A stretch of DNA of 64,000 bases from Hoplostethus atlanticus (GCA_034670405.1 JAXDDX010000041.1:3265001-3329000), one strand, 5' to 3'; positions 1-10,906 are shown, counted from the first letter of the stretch. The notes: generated by a model not told the origin, from the letters alone. Made by a program: numbers and translations.

Positions 1-304
1 AGGTCAGTAGGCTTAGACAAGCTTATATATTTCATTCTACCTGTGACATTAGTCTTCTCATTTCACTTTGCTGTATGAAATTGACAACTATATAGTTTGT
101 AGCCTGGAGGATCCTTTGATATAATATGTGGGCTTTTTGGTGGTTGCTGATATTTACATCTTGTAACAAACTCTAGTGGAACACTGAATGTAAACACAGT
201 AGATAGACAGTATCATGGGCAATAGAGCCATAAATACAATTGTATATGTATAAAAATAAACATTTGTTTGATTCCCCACTTTAATGCCTGTGTGCTTTTT
301 GAAG

Positions 305-1971
305 CTTCATAGGGGAGGAGTCGGTGGCAGCAGGCGCCCACAGCATTCTAACTGACAATCCTACTTGGATCATCGATCCTATCGATGGGACTACCAACTT
401 TGTTCACAGGTACCGCTTGTAGGTCAGCTGGGAATTTCAGAGCACATGCCATAACTACTATATAAACTACTGCAAAATTTAATACTGTGCAGACTTTGTT
501 TTGGTTTTGCATCTCCTTTAACTCTATTTTTATACTTAATGAGCTTCTCTCTCGGAATGACCTCCCTGTCAAGGATAATTAGCCTAGCTAGATGAAATTG
601 AACTGATAATAGAAATTGATTCCTCTGTGCTCAAATCCTCAAGGAGTTCCCTTAATTACTGCTTTAAGCGTTTTTTTGTTTTTTTTGTTCCAGGTTCCCT
701 TTTGTCTCTGTATCTATTGGCTTCACTGTAGAGAAGGAGGTAGATCTTTTTGTTTGTAATTCAACATGTTTTTTTTTCTATTCACATTGCACGTGTCAAT
801 GACAGTATAATTTGGCGGTGTTATACATATGATATATATTTTTCACAATGGCTGATGAATAGCGGGTTTGCTTTTACACCTCTGATGTATGGCTTTCTTT
901 TTTTTATTTACCTTAGCCATCCTCCCACACCCCATAAGTGAACCCTGTTTCTCTGTGCTGTGCCTTGGTCTCAGATAGAGTTTGGGATTGTCTACAGCTG
1001 CATTGAGGACAAAATGTATACAGCACGGAAAGGGAAAGGAGCCTTCTGCAATGGAGTCCCGATCAAAGTGTCCGGGCAAGAAGGTTTCCTGTGCATATTG
1101 ATATTCACATCAGGCTTTGTTGTTGCAGTCGTAATTAAATCCACCAGGTGGAGTCATTACCCATGAATACACAGCAAGACTGTCATTTCACAAGCTAGGC
1201 CAATAACAATAACAGCTCAAGAGTGATTGTTACTTTGAAGTTATACATCATACAGCAAGATTCTGTGTTTTGATTTAAGTAACTGCATTTCCTACAACAG
1301 TGAACAAGTTGTTGAGTGATCGGTCCCTTCTTTCTTAGATATTACCAAGTCCCTGGTACTGACAGAAATGGGCTACAAGAAGGATCCTGAGCACTTCAAT
1401 ATAATGATGGCCAACATTAAGACCATCCTCACCATCCCTGTCCATGGGTAAACACACACACACATACACAGAGCTTGTTAAGTAGACCATATAGAAAGTA
1501 ACAGCGTGACATACTGGAATTCACAGCAAATATCCTGTCTCCATCCTTAGCATCCGATCCCCAGGCAGTGCAGCCGTGAACATGTGTCTGGTGGCATGCG
1601 GAGAGGCTGATGCCTATTACCACATGGGTATCCACTGCTGGGACATGGCTGGAGGGGCAGCAATCATCACTGAGGCTGGGGGAGTTATTATGGACATTTC
1701 AGGTGAGTCATTGAGAAGAAGTTAACTTTTCAAAGACCACGGTCTGGTTTCAAGACCGTGACAGCAAACATCCGCCCTGCTGAAGTGTCCTTATTCTTAT
1801 TGTAAGTGGCTTTGGATAAAAGAGTCTGCTAATGTGATGTCCTTGAGCAAGATATTGAATCCCTACCAGCTCAAGCTACACTGTGCTATGGCAGCAGACC
1901 ATGCACTCTGACTTCCCTGTGGAGGCAGCGCAAGCAAAATAAGAGTTTCTCCTTCAAGGATCAAGAATGTA

Positions 1972-2011
<40 letters not shown>

Positions 2012-3001
2012 TAAAGATGCTACATGGATCATTTTAACATCAATAAGTCATTACCACATTACCACATACATTTTGGGATGTTAGTATAATTACCGTAAAC
2101 AAACGACACCATCACCGAGAAGACTGGCAGCCTCTACCGGATCGGATTTAGTGGGAAGGGGAAGGAGCTCAAGTAGCAACATCCTCTTTGCAACAGGAAG
2201 CCACAGGTTCTATGAGAAATGTGATCCTACTTTTGAGAAACACTAACAACCACTGGTGTGATATGGAGGTTACCAGTCGTCTCGACAATGGTCACAATTA
2301 ATTTGACAATGATATATTGATGTTTAAATTGCTACATGTAGCACCTCTAACACATGAAAACTAGCTTAGCACTAGTTACATGTTTACCAGCTGTCAGTGG
2401 GAAATAATGTATTAACATTAAATCATTAATAGTTCACCACTGCAACTTAACAACTAAAGCTACTATACACTTAGCAAGGCCTACTGCAGTAAAGTTACAG
2501 CCTCAACAAAGAAGTCCAACAAACAATATGCTTCCACAAGCATTTTGATTTGGAGAGAAATCTGAAATGCATAAGGCAATCTTCCAGTGCAACTGCAATG
2601 AAATGAAATGGCCACAGCAGTAGCAGTAGCTGGCCTATAAAAGTTACTACCACAGGCATTTCAGACATGCGCAGTCCATCAAGGACCAAATGAAAAAACT
2701 ACAGTCTCTTACCAACATCAGCACAGATTAGAAAATAGAAAAATAAATACTAAATTGTGAGTCGTATGATTAATCTAATTCCTTTGTCTCATATTTATCA
2801 TTCCTAGAATTTTGCTTTATGTTCAAAGTAAGACACAGAGACGTACCTGCTGAATCTTCTGCTTTTTATTTTTTTCAACCAGGAGGACCATTTGATGTGA
2901 TGTCTCGGAGGCTGATCACAGCCAGCAGCAGAGCAGTAGCAGAACGCATTGCCAAGGAGATAACGGAGTTCCCCTGTGGTAGGGACGACACTGAGGACTA
3001 G
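305..3001 (+). CDS. impa1: Inositol monophosphatase 1-like, upstream tandem copy (5' partial)
   Basis: Cytosolic Mg-dependent phosphatase that hydrolyses inositol 1-phosphate and related monophosphates to myo-inositol, the last step of de novo inositol synthesis and of phosphoinositide recycling. Six exons are readable: 305-409, 694-739, 975-1083, 1339-1447, 1551-1702 and 2883-3001 (stop TAG at 2999-3001). All join in phase with GT-AG introns. They encode about 213 aa, corresponding to human IMPA1 residues 66 to the C-terminus. Family signatures are intact: GEES (metal-binding Glu70), [14 protein letters not shown] (Asp90, Ile92, Asp93) and [17 protein letters not shown] (Asp220). The C-terminus GRDDTED resembles IMPA1 (RDDED). 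The motif A residues and overall match fit IMPA1 better than IMPA2. The N-terminal exons lie left of the window; bases 1-2 (AG before gtcagt) could be the last two bases of the preceding exon. Introns are 103-284 bp except the last (1180 bp). No break is seen, so it looks functional. Confidence 0.93.
1801..1960 (+). repeat. Rearranged teleost SINE fragments in the last intron of impa1 copy 1
   Basis: The block at 1801-1834 (GTAAGTGGCTTTGGATAAAA and onward) closely resembles the tail common to teleost tRNA-derived SINEs. It is followed at once by 'TGTCCTTGAGCAAGATATTG' (from 1839), a block normally found upstream of that tail. A partial 'GAAGTGTCCTT' also precedes it. The order suggests two truncated copies side by side or an internal rearrangement. 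The family is assigned from memory of the motifs. Confidence 0.6.
1974..2010 (+). repeat. (ATT)n microsatellite
   Basis: About 12 uninterrupted ATT units lie in the last intron of the upstream impa1 copy, directly downstream of the SINE fragments. Confidence 0.95.
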
Positions 3002-3990
3002 TGTACCACCCTGCCCTCTTGACCAGCTACACACAGCAGGCACACACTCTTAGCTGTTTGATTTTTAACAGGTCAGGATTCTGTCTTCGCCTTAACAAGA
3101 GTGATGTACTTACCTCTGAACCCCCCCCCCCCCCCAGTAGTAACGCTTTTAGCCTCCTTCATTCACTGTTGTACTTCTTCACTTAGCCACTCAAGGGATC
3201 TGACATTTTATTATTTGTATTTATTTTGACAATGCAGCCAAGATATGACCAAGGGAATTGATCACAGTGGTCCAATACTTTGAGAGTTAATGACTGTAAT
3301 TATTGATTATTATTAGGATTAGGATGATTGAAAATGCACTTGACTCTCAAAGCATCACACTTCATGTTAAAGACGTTACTTTATTACAACAATACTTCAA
3401 TACATTAGCATTTAAGTAATGTCAATATGATGGTGTTCAGATGTTCACTATGAATCATGCATTCCCAGCTTTACAGCGCTGCAAGGTTTCGGTGCTTGGT
3501 TGTGAAGTATGTCAAATATTTGCAGGCATATTCTCTAATCTCAATACTAGTACATGGTTTGCACTAAAATGAATATGTACGCCATACACCAATGCCTCAA
3601 TTTCTGGAGGCTTTGTACTGTACAACTGCTTTCCTATCACCTAGTGAGGTATTTCATTGCACTGTTTAGAGAACGTAATGTGATATGTTCCCGTTTCTTT
3701 TATGATGTTTGCATTTTAGTAGGGATGTAAAGAGGGCAGCAAATTAAAAACACTGGCATATAAATATATCATGCTTGTGCCTTGCCTCTTTTAATATGCT
3801 CCAGATGGGACAAATTAACGTCATTAAAGATATAGAACGAAGAAAGCATCTGCATGCATCAACATGCCAAGCTGCAACTCAACATTGAAGACACCAAAAC
3901 AGCATTATCAAATTTCAGCAGTGAACCCGTAGACATCGTAATGTGAGAGTGAACACACCTTTACTGACCAAATAAAGGAATGAGCAGTCA
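3002..3990 (+). other. 3' UTR and downstream flank of impa1 copy 1
   Basis: No coding potential is seen after the stop at 3001. The stretch holds a 15-base C run (3121-3135) and AT-rich sequence. The clearest polyadenylation hexamer is AATAAA at 3971-3976; an ATTAAA lies nearer, at about 3744. The true 3' end cannot be fixed from sequence alone. Confidence 0.4.
3971..3976 (+). promoter_or_regulatory. Candidate polyadenylation signal, impa1 copy 1
   Basis: AATAAA on the plus strand, 970 bases after the stop codon, just before the minus-strand LINE begins. Canonical, but distant, and there is no transcript support. Confidence 0.3.
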
Positions 3991-4149
3991 TGGCAAGCTT
4001 CCTCTCAAATACATAAGGAAATCAATAAGCTGAAGATCGGACCAAAAACAGACACACCAAAAAAAAAGAAAAAACTGTCAGCAACCTCCCATCTCCTGCC
4101 TAACACCAAATGAAACTCCTCCCCCTTGACAAAACAAAAGGTTTCTGTG

Positions 4150-5900
4150 TTCCTAATCATGACGAGGTGTCTCATTGCTTTGGAGAGATATTTTTATCAT
4201 AGCTCTAAACACTTCAACTACATCCTGACATTGGCCTGATTCAAGCATGTGTTTCTGAAAGTTAATCGACTGACTTTTTGTACTGGTGTCATAAAATAAA
4301 AACAGACATGGAAAAAAAACCTTCCCCGTTGCAACAAACAGCGAACCAAATAAACAAAAAACAAGATGCCCTAGCCTCTGACACTCCATAAAATGTCTCT
4401 TAGTGGATAAAAACCCTGGATTCAGGACAGCGATAAAAGTATTCACAGCTATGCCACCATGTAAAATTCTCCATTGCATGTCCACTTAGTGTTGGTGCCC
4501 CGAGGAGATAATGTACATGCATAGAGTGGCCTCCAGGCTGGTGTGCTGTCTGAAATTGCCCCACGTTTTGCTCTCCATGGAGTATTGTCCCTGTTTTTCA
4601 ATAGAGGTGCCAGTCTCTGTGCTGTCACGATGCACGATACTTTAAGCAGACCCCTGTAGAATGGTGGCAGGTTATTATCAGACACCTTGCAGCCCTCTGT
4701 CTGGAAAAATAAATCCTACTTGGTACAATATAAGCCATGTCACTACCCTCTAGTTTCTCTCCCCTGGGCCATATAGAGAAACTTATGCACAAAGTGGAGA
4801 TGCAGGCCAGCCTCCCTACTGGCCAGATGCACTAAACCCTGCCCACCCGCCTCCTTAGGCTGAAAAGGAACACTTTCTGACACCCAGTGATGCCTGCCCC
4901 AGAAATGTTCAACTACTACTGTCTGAACCTTATCTTGAAGCCCTAATTGTGGATCTACTTTTAACGTGACATAGTATTGAAGCTAGCAAGTTACTAGCAA
5001 TGAGTGTGTGCCCCCCATACAAGATTCAGGGTACCATTGACCTTCTCTTTGACTTCAGTATCTGAATAGAATGCCTTGATCACAGCAGTGAATCCAGTGA
5101 ATATGAGGTGAGACTAGTATCAAGCCCAAACAACCTAGAGACATCCCAAATCAAGGATATGTTATCCATAATGGACCTGCCAGGAACACAGTAGTATGAC
5201 CGTGTGTATGACCAGCCCCATGACTTCCCACATCCTGTTTGCCAATACCTTAGAGAGGACCTTCTGTGACACAGGCCTCCAGTTTTTCATCTACGGAAAT
5301 GTTTTGGTTTTTTTTGGCAACAGGGGCGAGGACCACCCTCTTGCAGCTCAATGGCATTGACCTTCACACTATCACTGAAAGCTCCCAGTAACTCCACCCC
5401 ATGATGCCCCAAAATGACTTGTAAAAGTCAACAGGAACCCTGTCTGTTGTATCTGTATGAACAGATCTCTCACTACAGCCTTTGCCTAATGTCAGTAGGG
5501 TGTGTAAGTTCTTGGCCTGTACCTGAGCAAAGGGAGTGATCCTGATGATCCTGATGATCCTGCTCTGGCCATTCTTTTCCAGATTAAAGAAAAACTTGGA
5601 AGGGGCATCAACTTCAATCAAAGCATGTTGAAAGCTTGAACTAACCAATATCCCCTGTGGCTTGATAGCATCCTCTTTCGACTTGTGCACCGGAATTTGG
5701 CTTTTGTTTGTCGCGGATCCAGTATGGTATGTTGACACGATTTGAATATCTTGTTCTCAGAGGAACCTATCATATTACCATTGACATGGCAAGTAGTAGA
5801 GACAGTTTTAGGGCATTTCAGCATGCATACTCTTGAGTAATGCAAGGTGTGGCAACAGTGAATATCATGTCTGTACCAGTTCAAACTAAACAACCCAACC
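4150..5900 (-). mobile_element. Broken LINE, Tx1/L1 clade, 5'-truncated
   Basis: The minus strand carries, in the order expected of an L1/Tx1-type ORF2, several recognisable pieces. The pre-RT block (about 5560-5640) reads DAPSKFFFNLEKNGQSR. An RT block near 5390 reads VDFYKSFWGIMG (family: EFYKSFW). An RT block near 5230 resembles VLANRLREVMGQVIH. Post-RT pieces follow: NLPPFYRGLLK near 4670 and MQWRILHGGIAVNTF with HFMECQRLGHL near 4380-4480. They occur in different frames with stops and gaps between, and part of the RT core is missing, so it is inactive and fairly old. The endonuclease and ORF1 ends are absent, typical of 5' truncation. A 9-bp unit (ATCCTGATG) is repeated near 5536-5560. 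No 3' poly(A) remnant or target-site duplication is obvious. It fills the space between the impa1 copies in the opposite orientation. Confidence 0.8.
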
Positions 5901-6322
5901 CACTTCTTCTTTTATTAACTCACACCATGGTTCTGGAGAATTCCACTGCAGTGTCTAATGTAGTTTGAGAAATACTATGTCTTGAAAAAAGAAATGTTAC
6001 CATCAAGGCAATTTCAATTACAATGTAAACGGATCATTTCTACTTCAGTACAATTAAAAGATAGTTAAGGGAGTCACTGGTATTTCACCGGGATCAAGTA
6101 GTATTACTTTTTGGGATGATACTTCAAGACTTGAGGCCAATGAGTACCGGTGCCATACATATTGTCATTGTTGTCACATTTTGTTTCAGGTCACAACCTC
6201 CTCTGCACAAATAGAATAAGGCTAAAAAACACATCAAGTCAATAGTTGATCTTTAAATTATGATTGGATATTGAATTTAAGTGTGTTGTTTTGGTCCACT
6301 GAATGCCTGGGGTTGATTTTTT

Positions 6323-6438
6323 TCATACTTGGATTGGTTTGCTACACGTTCCACATCCAAACCTTGGATAAATGGTCCCATCTGTGACATCCTGTTGAGC
6401 CTCTTCCACGAAGGCCGCTGCACACATCACCAGGATAC
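6323..6438 (-). CDS. Exon-like stretch, unrecognised (possible terminal exon or relic)
   Basis: On the minus strand a good acceptor context (TTTTGTCATGCAG) precedes an open stretch of 37 codons ending in TGA (6325-6323). It reads ILVMCAAAFVEEAQQ, then DVTDGTIYPRFGCGTCSKP and a short tail. Composition is codon-like, with no low complexity and higher GC than the AT-rich flanks. I do not recognise the family. No partner exon could be identified upstream on the same strand (6,450-8,700). It could be the last exon of a small gene, a decayed gene fragment, part of a transposon, or chance; an open stretch this short is weak evidence. Confidence 0.2.
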
Positions 6439-6939
6439 CTGCATGACAAAATGAAATACGAGACATTGTATTTTTAATGGTACATATTTACTAAAATCAC
6501 TGAACAATCCTTGTCTTGCAGCATCTTTGTATTGCAGATTTATTTTAAGATAAAACCCTGCAGCAAGGTATGACTCAACTGTTGATGTTTGGTATGATTC
6601 AGTAGACATTTATTTGCTTAAGGCTTTAGAGGGTACTCTTTTTCACTCCCTCATTTCACAGTACTGCAAAGCAGCATGCTTTCAAATGTTGTAAAATAAA
6701 TGGCAGAATAATACATACCGCAGATGTACAATGGTGCTTTTGACAGCTTTAACGGACTATTATGTCACGCTCTCTTGCTACCCTGCAGTATCTCTTGGTT
6801 GCAGCGCTTCTCTCATGCAAAGACATGGTGCTGCTCAAACAGCTATTGGGGAAATGAGTGGTTATGACAGATATACATATAGATTTAGATGTAGATATAG
6901 ATATATGGTACACCTATGAATGTCTACATGTACAGGAAC

Positions 6940-7060
6940 AAACCCGAAGGAGATCAGACTAGCCAGCTCTTTAATCTCTTAAAAACACACCTTTTTAGAC
7001 TTTTACTTGATTTTAACTATTGTGGAAACTATTTTTGATTTCTTTCCCCCTGTGTCTACA
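6940..7060 (+). mobile_element. Probable 3' tail of a LINE (L2/Rex-like)
   Basis: One plus frame reads SQLFNLLKTHLFRLLLDF. Many teleost non-LTR elements end their ORF with a similar (S/K)LKTHLFR motif. Only this short C-terminal piece is recognisable, so the family is tentative. Confidence 0.35.
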
Positions 7061-8786
7061 CCGTCCAGCTGTAAATTACTATTTTCTTATATTTTGAGTG
7101 ACTTTATAACCCTGTTTTGGGTTGTCAGGGTTGTTGTACACTTATTGTTGCATGCATGCATTCTTACAAATTCTTACAATGGCTCACCAAGGGACCTTTC
7201 AAAGTCTTTTTCAGCAGATTAATACAACAAAGGAACATAAAGTGGAAGCCCAATAACCGTGAAGCTGTCAGGAAATAGGAAACTGACGAAAACTGTTGTT
7301 ATACCAGTGTACCAATCCCATGTCAAAACTAAGTCAGGAACTGGATTGTATCATTTCATTTCTGCAATGTCTACTTTTACCCTTGTACATTTCTGTTATG
7401 GTGGCATGGTTTAGGGAATACAATCATTCCAGTTTTAGTCTCATAGACCTAATTGATATGAACCTAAGAGTATTGAACTTCCCATACTGCTAGAATTTGA
7501 TTACTAATCATACGGTTGCATGTAGACACAGAACCGGGTGTGTCTTGATGATTGACACCTCAGTCTATTATTCAGTGACATTGTGTTAACCAAAGGTATT
7601 AGGAGGCCACTGAGAATTTCCCATATAGACTTAGATGGTTGTGATGTCTCTCGCTGTAAATTTGGCATGTTGTTGCAAGTCTGCCCTTGTAAAAACAGTC
7701 TGTGGTTTTTTTTCATCGAGGTGGCTATGAGGAAATGAGTAAGGGCGGTGCTAGTACTTTTCCCACTCCCATCTCAGGCCAGCTATTTTACAGCTACCCT
7801 CGAATGGGTAAGTTATACTTGAGGATCACTACCAGAAGGGAGCATCTGAAAAGCACCTTTGACGACCGCACCTGACTTTTCAAGGTTAGATTTTCTTTTT
7901 CCTTTCAGCAGTGAGTGGATGATACAGGTATCTGCAGTAAAGGTGTTATTGCAGTGGAGAGTTGTCCAATATTTTTTGGGGTTATTATATCTGAACTCAT
8001 CACTAAAGAGATAATGCTGTAGGTTGGTTGGTTGATGGTAGGTTGATGCATTTAACATATAACAATAATGCACATGCAGTATAGTAATTAAGAGCTTATA
8101 CAGCGTCTCCTCGTATAACCGGGTTGAGCGAGGTTGAGGGGTGGGGTCTTGTCCTATAAGTGCAGGGCATCTGCTCTACAGATGAAAGCTTGTATTATTT
8201 GTACTATTGAAACCAGTCTAACTTTGAGTGACACTAAACATGATACAATCTTTTAAGTGAGTAAATTTCCAAAAATGAAAACTGACTGTTTGCTCATGGT
8301 CAAAAACCCAGATGACACTCCCTCCAAAAACAACACCTAATGACACCAACATCAATGATTCTTATGGAAAGCATATCTAGATTGCTAAGAGTTGCAATGC
8401 TTAAGAAGTCTAAAAATCTGAGTCTTGTAGTGGTGCTGTCACTGCTCAGGAACAATGTCCTCACAGGGCTGATGCCAGCGGCACGGGAAGTGTTGCGTAA
8501 CATTCCGTTCTAAGAGAGGTGTGCTAAGCATGCAGTTTTTATAGTATTGTTTTGTGGGCCTCAGGGAGATGATGATAGGGATGTCACCACTTTTAATGGG
8601 ATATACCTATCCTACTGCCTAGTGTTTTATATTGTGTATATTGTTTTTATATTGATCTAGTTGAAATAAATATTGACTTGTGATTGCATTCCTTACAATT
8701 GACTGATTTACACCTCTATGCTTTTAAGTCATTGCTGCACTTTTACCTGTTTTTCATGTTTTACAGGTACCCCAGTAGACAATAAA

Positions 8787-10906
8787 ATGGCTGACTCATG
8801 GGAGGAAGCATTCGAACACGCTATTGCTGTGGCGAGGAGAGCCGGGGACGTAAGTCTTGACTGTCAACACTCATCATGTCTTGGGACATGCTGTCAAAGC
8901 CAGAAGTTGCGCGACTTCCTGAGGGGCTTTCATGATGAAATAGATGATTTGGGTTTTTTTTTTCTGTCAGAAGTCTTATTCTAACATCACGACAGATGTT
9001 AGAGGAAGTAACGTGTACCAATGATGTTCCATTTGATCAGGAAATTAGAGACGCCCTGCAGAATGAAGTGAAGGTCACGACCAAGAGCTCCTCTGTAGAC
9101 CTGGTCACCCAGACTGACCAGAGGGTGGAGAAAATCATCATCTCCACCGTTAAAGCAAAATTCCCCACACACAGGTTAGACACACACTCACACACATCTA
9201 TGTATCTATCTATGCATACATGTGTGTACAAAAAGACACACTCACACACATGCACATTGACACACACACAATAATGCGTATCATTTCTTATTGTTTCTGA
9301 TTGGTCCCTTGGTTCTTCTGTGTTCCAGTTTAATTGGGGAGGAGTCAGTAGCAGCTGGGCAACCATGTGTATTTACCGACAACCCTACATGGATCATAGA
9401 CCCAGTGGATGGTACCACAAACTTTGTACATGGGTAAGATAAAGGACACCTCAGCGAGACACATTGCTGTTCACTTTCTGGCTCGTCCTCTTGCGGAACA
9501 AAAAACTCGGAGGCGTTGCAAGACGTTTCAGCTACCGAGGCGAAAACGTCTCGTTCTCGAGCCAGAAAAGCAAATGGCAAAGCAGTATCGTTATTACAGT
9601 ATTTTGCATGGTGATATATTATCTTCCTTAGACATTTCTGTTGGAGATTTGCTCCAATTAGCTAGTTTACTAGTCTCTCTTGGGAAAATGTGACTTTCCT
9701 TGGAATTCCTACTGGTCGGTAAAGGTCATACATGACTTAATGTCCCCTTTAATCTAACACACTGACATGCATGAAACTACTTATTCACAGGTTCCCATTT
9801 GTGGCAGTGTCTATTGGCTTTGCTGTCAATAAACAGGTATGTCAAATCAACTAAAGTGTACAACGAATAAAAGTGGATCTATAACACGCTGCTGCTGTGT
9901 ATGTAAAGCTTATTAGATGCTGCTTGGAAGAATGACGTGTGTGTGTTTTCAGCTGGTGTTCGGTGTGGTGTACAGCTGCTTGGAAGACAAGATGTACACG
10001 GCAAGGAAGGGAAAGGGAGCTTTCTGCAATGGAGAGCAGCTGCAAGTGTCTGATGTGACAGGTATCGTCAGAGATAACGTGATGTCTGTGTGTGTGTGTG
10101 TGTGTGTGTCCGTGCCTTTACAGTTAGACACATTGTCCCACCTGTCATGCTGTATAATAGTTGCATAACTGTTGTTGCAGAAATCAAAAAGTCCATGATC
10201 ATTTCTGAGCACGGAACCGACAGAGACAAAGAAAAGGTTAGCAAGATCTTCTCCACCATGCGAAAGATCCTCTGCATCCCCGTGCACGGGTAAGTGGCCT
10301 ATTACTGTACAGATATTTTTGTCTAGGCACTCAAGATGAACAATATCATTCATTTTTTGTTCCATCGGCCTGTCCTGACAGGCTTCGTGGGTCCGGGACA
10401 GCTGCCACCAACATGTGTCTGGTGGCATCGGGGGCAGTGGAGGCCTTCTTCGAGATCGGGATCCATTGCTGGGACATTGCTGCCGGAGCAGTTATAGTCC
10501 TCGAAGCCGGAGGAGTATTACTGGATGTCGATGGTGCGTAAAAAAAAAAAAAAAGGCTTCAAATTCTCCTCCAATTACAGAGCGTCAACTGATTACGCAA
10601 CATTATACTGATTATACAACACTGGTTGTGATTGTCAAGTGTTTACAACGAAGAGAAATAAATGAGAAGGTGATTAATGAACGCTACGGCTACAGGCATG
10701 ATTTTGCGAGCATTTCTGTAAGCACCGACTACAGGTACAAACCCCCTGTAATGAAAAAGCTTTTGTTTGGCAATTTAGGGGGACCGTTCGATTTGATGTC
10801 TCGAAGGATGGTTTCAGCAAACAACAGGACTATTGCTGATCGGATCATCAAGGAAATCGAAGTATTCGACGTGGAGAGGGACGACACTCCGAGGGAGAAG
10901 AAATGA
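8787..10906 (+). CDS. impa1: Inositol monophosphatase 1-like, downstream tandem copy (complete)
   Basis: Second IMPA1-type enzyme, hydrolysing inositol monophosphates to myo-inositol in the cytosol. Eight coding exons: 8787-8849, 9041-9174, 9329-9433, 9791-9836, 9953-10061, 10181-10289, 10382-10533 and 10779-10906 (TGA). All are in phase with GT-AG introns of 92-357 bp and give 281 aa (human IMPA1: 277). The start ATG at 8787 begins [20 protein letters not shown], aligning with the human N-terminus; the exon opens at an acceptor (8766), so an upstream non-coding exon is expected. Metal and catalytic residues keep human numbering: Glu70 (GEES), Asp90 and Asp93 ([14 protein letters not shown]; Val92 replaces Ile), and Asp220 (HCWDIAAGA). 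The C-terminus RDDTPREKK is longer and more basic than in copy 1. Exons of 105, 46, 109, 109 and 152 nt match copy 1 exactly. No break is seen. Confidence 0.95.
9177..9271 (+). repeat. Interrupted (CA)n tract in intron 2 of impa1 copy 2
   Basis: ACACACACTCACACAC-type sequence begins within a few bases of the donor at 9175 and continues with interruptions to about 9271. Confidence 0.85.
9475..9568. repeat. Imperfect inverted repeat in intron 3 of impa1 copy 2
   Basis: TTTCTGGCTCG (9475-9485) is matched by its exact reverse complement CGAGCCAGAAA (9558-9568) across a GC-rich 72-base spacer. It may be a relic of a small inverted-repeat transposon; no target duplication could be identified. Confidence 0.4.
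10087..10109 (+). repeat. (TG)n microsatellite
   Basis: About 11 TG units in the intron between the two 109-nt exons of impa1 copy 2. Confidence 0.95.

Larger units (their letters stand above)
5901..8766. other. Intergenic region and presumed promoter / 5' UTR of impa1 copy 2
   Basis: Between the LINE and the second impa1 gene. It contains the exon-like stretch at 6323-6438, GATA/TAGA-rich sequence at 6868-6906 and a probable LINE tail at about 6940-7060. There is a strong consensus donor (ATGG|GTAAGT, intron start at 7808) downstream of a GGGCGG box (about 7743-7748); this could end a non-coding first exon of copy 2, whose coding exon begins at an acceptor (8766). A plus-strand AATAAA lies at 8665-8670. 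No complete gene is seen. Confidence 0.4.

Noticed and set aside
313-409. Alternative acceptor (CATAG) for the first visible exon of impa1 copy 1
   Set aside because: Using the AG at 311-312 shifts the frame by 8 bases relative to 305. The AG at 303-304 restores the expected Ser-Phe-Ile-Gly-Glu-Glu reading and the exon length of the paralogue.
8665-8670. AATAAA shortly before impa1 copy 2
   Set aside because: No plus-strand coding sequence ends upstream of it; more likely chance in AT-rich DNA or the end of a repeat than a gene terminator.
9949-10428. A 159-codon minus-strand frame
   Set aside because: It overlaps coding exons and introns of impa1 copy 2 on the other strand; it is an antisense shadow with a TG-repeat-derived His-Thr run.
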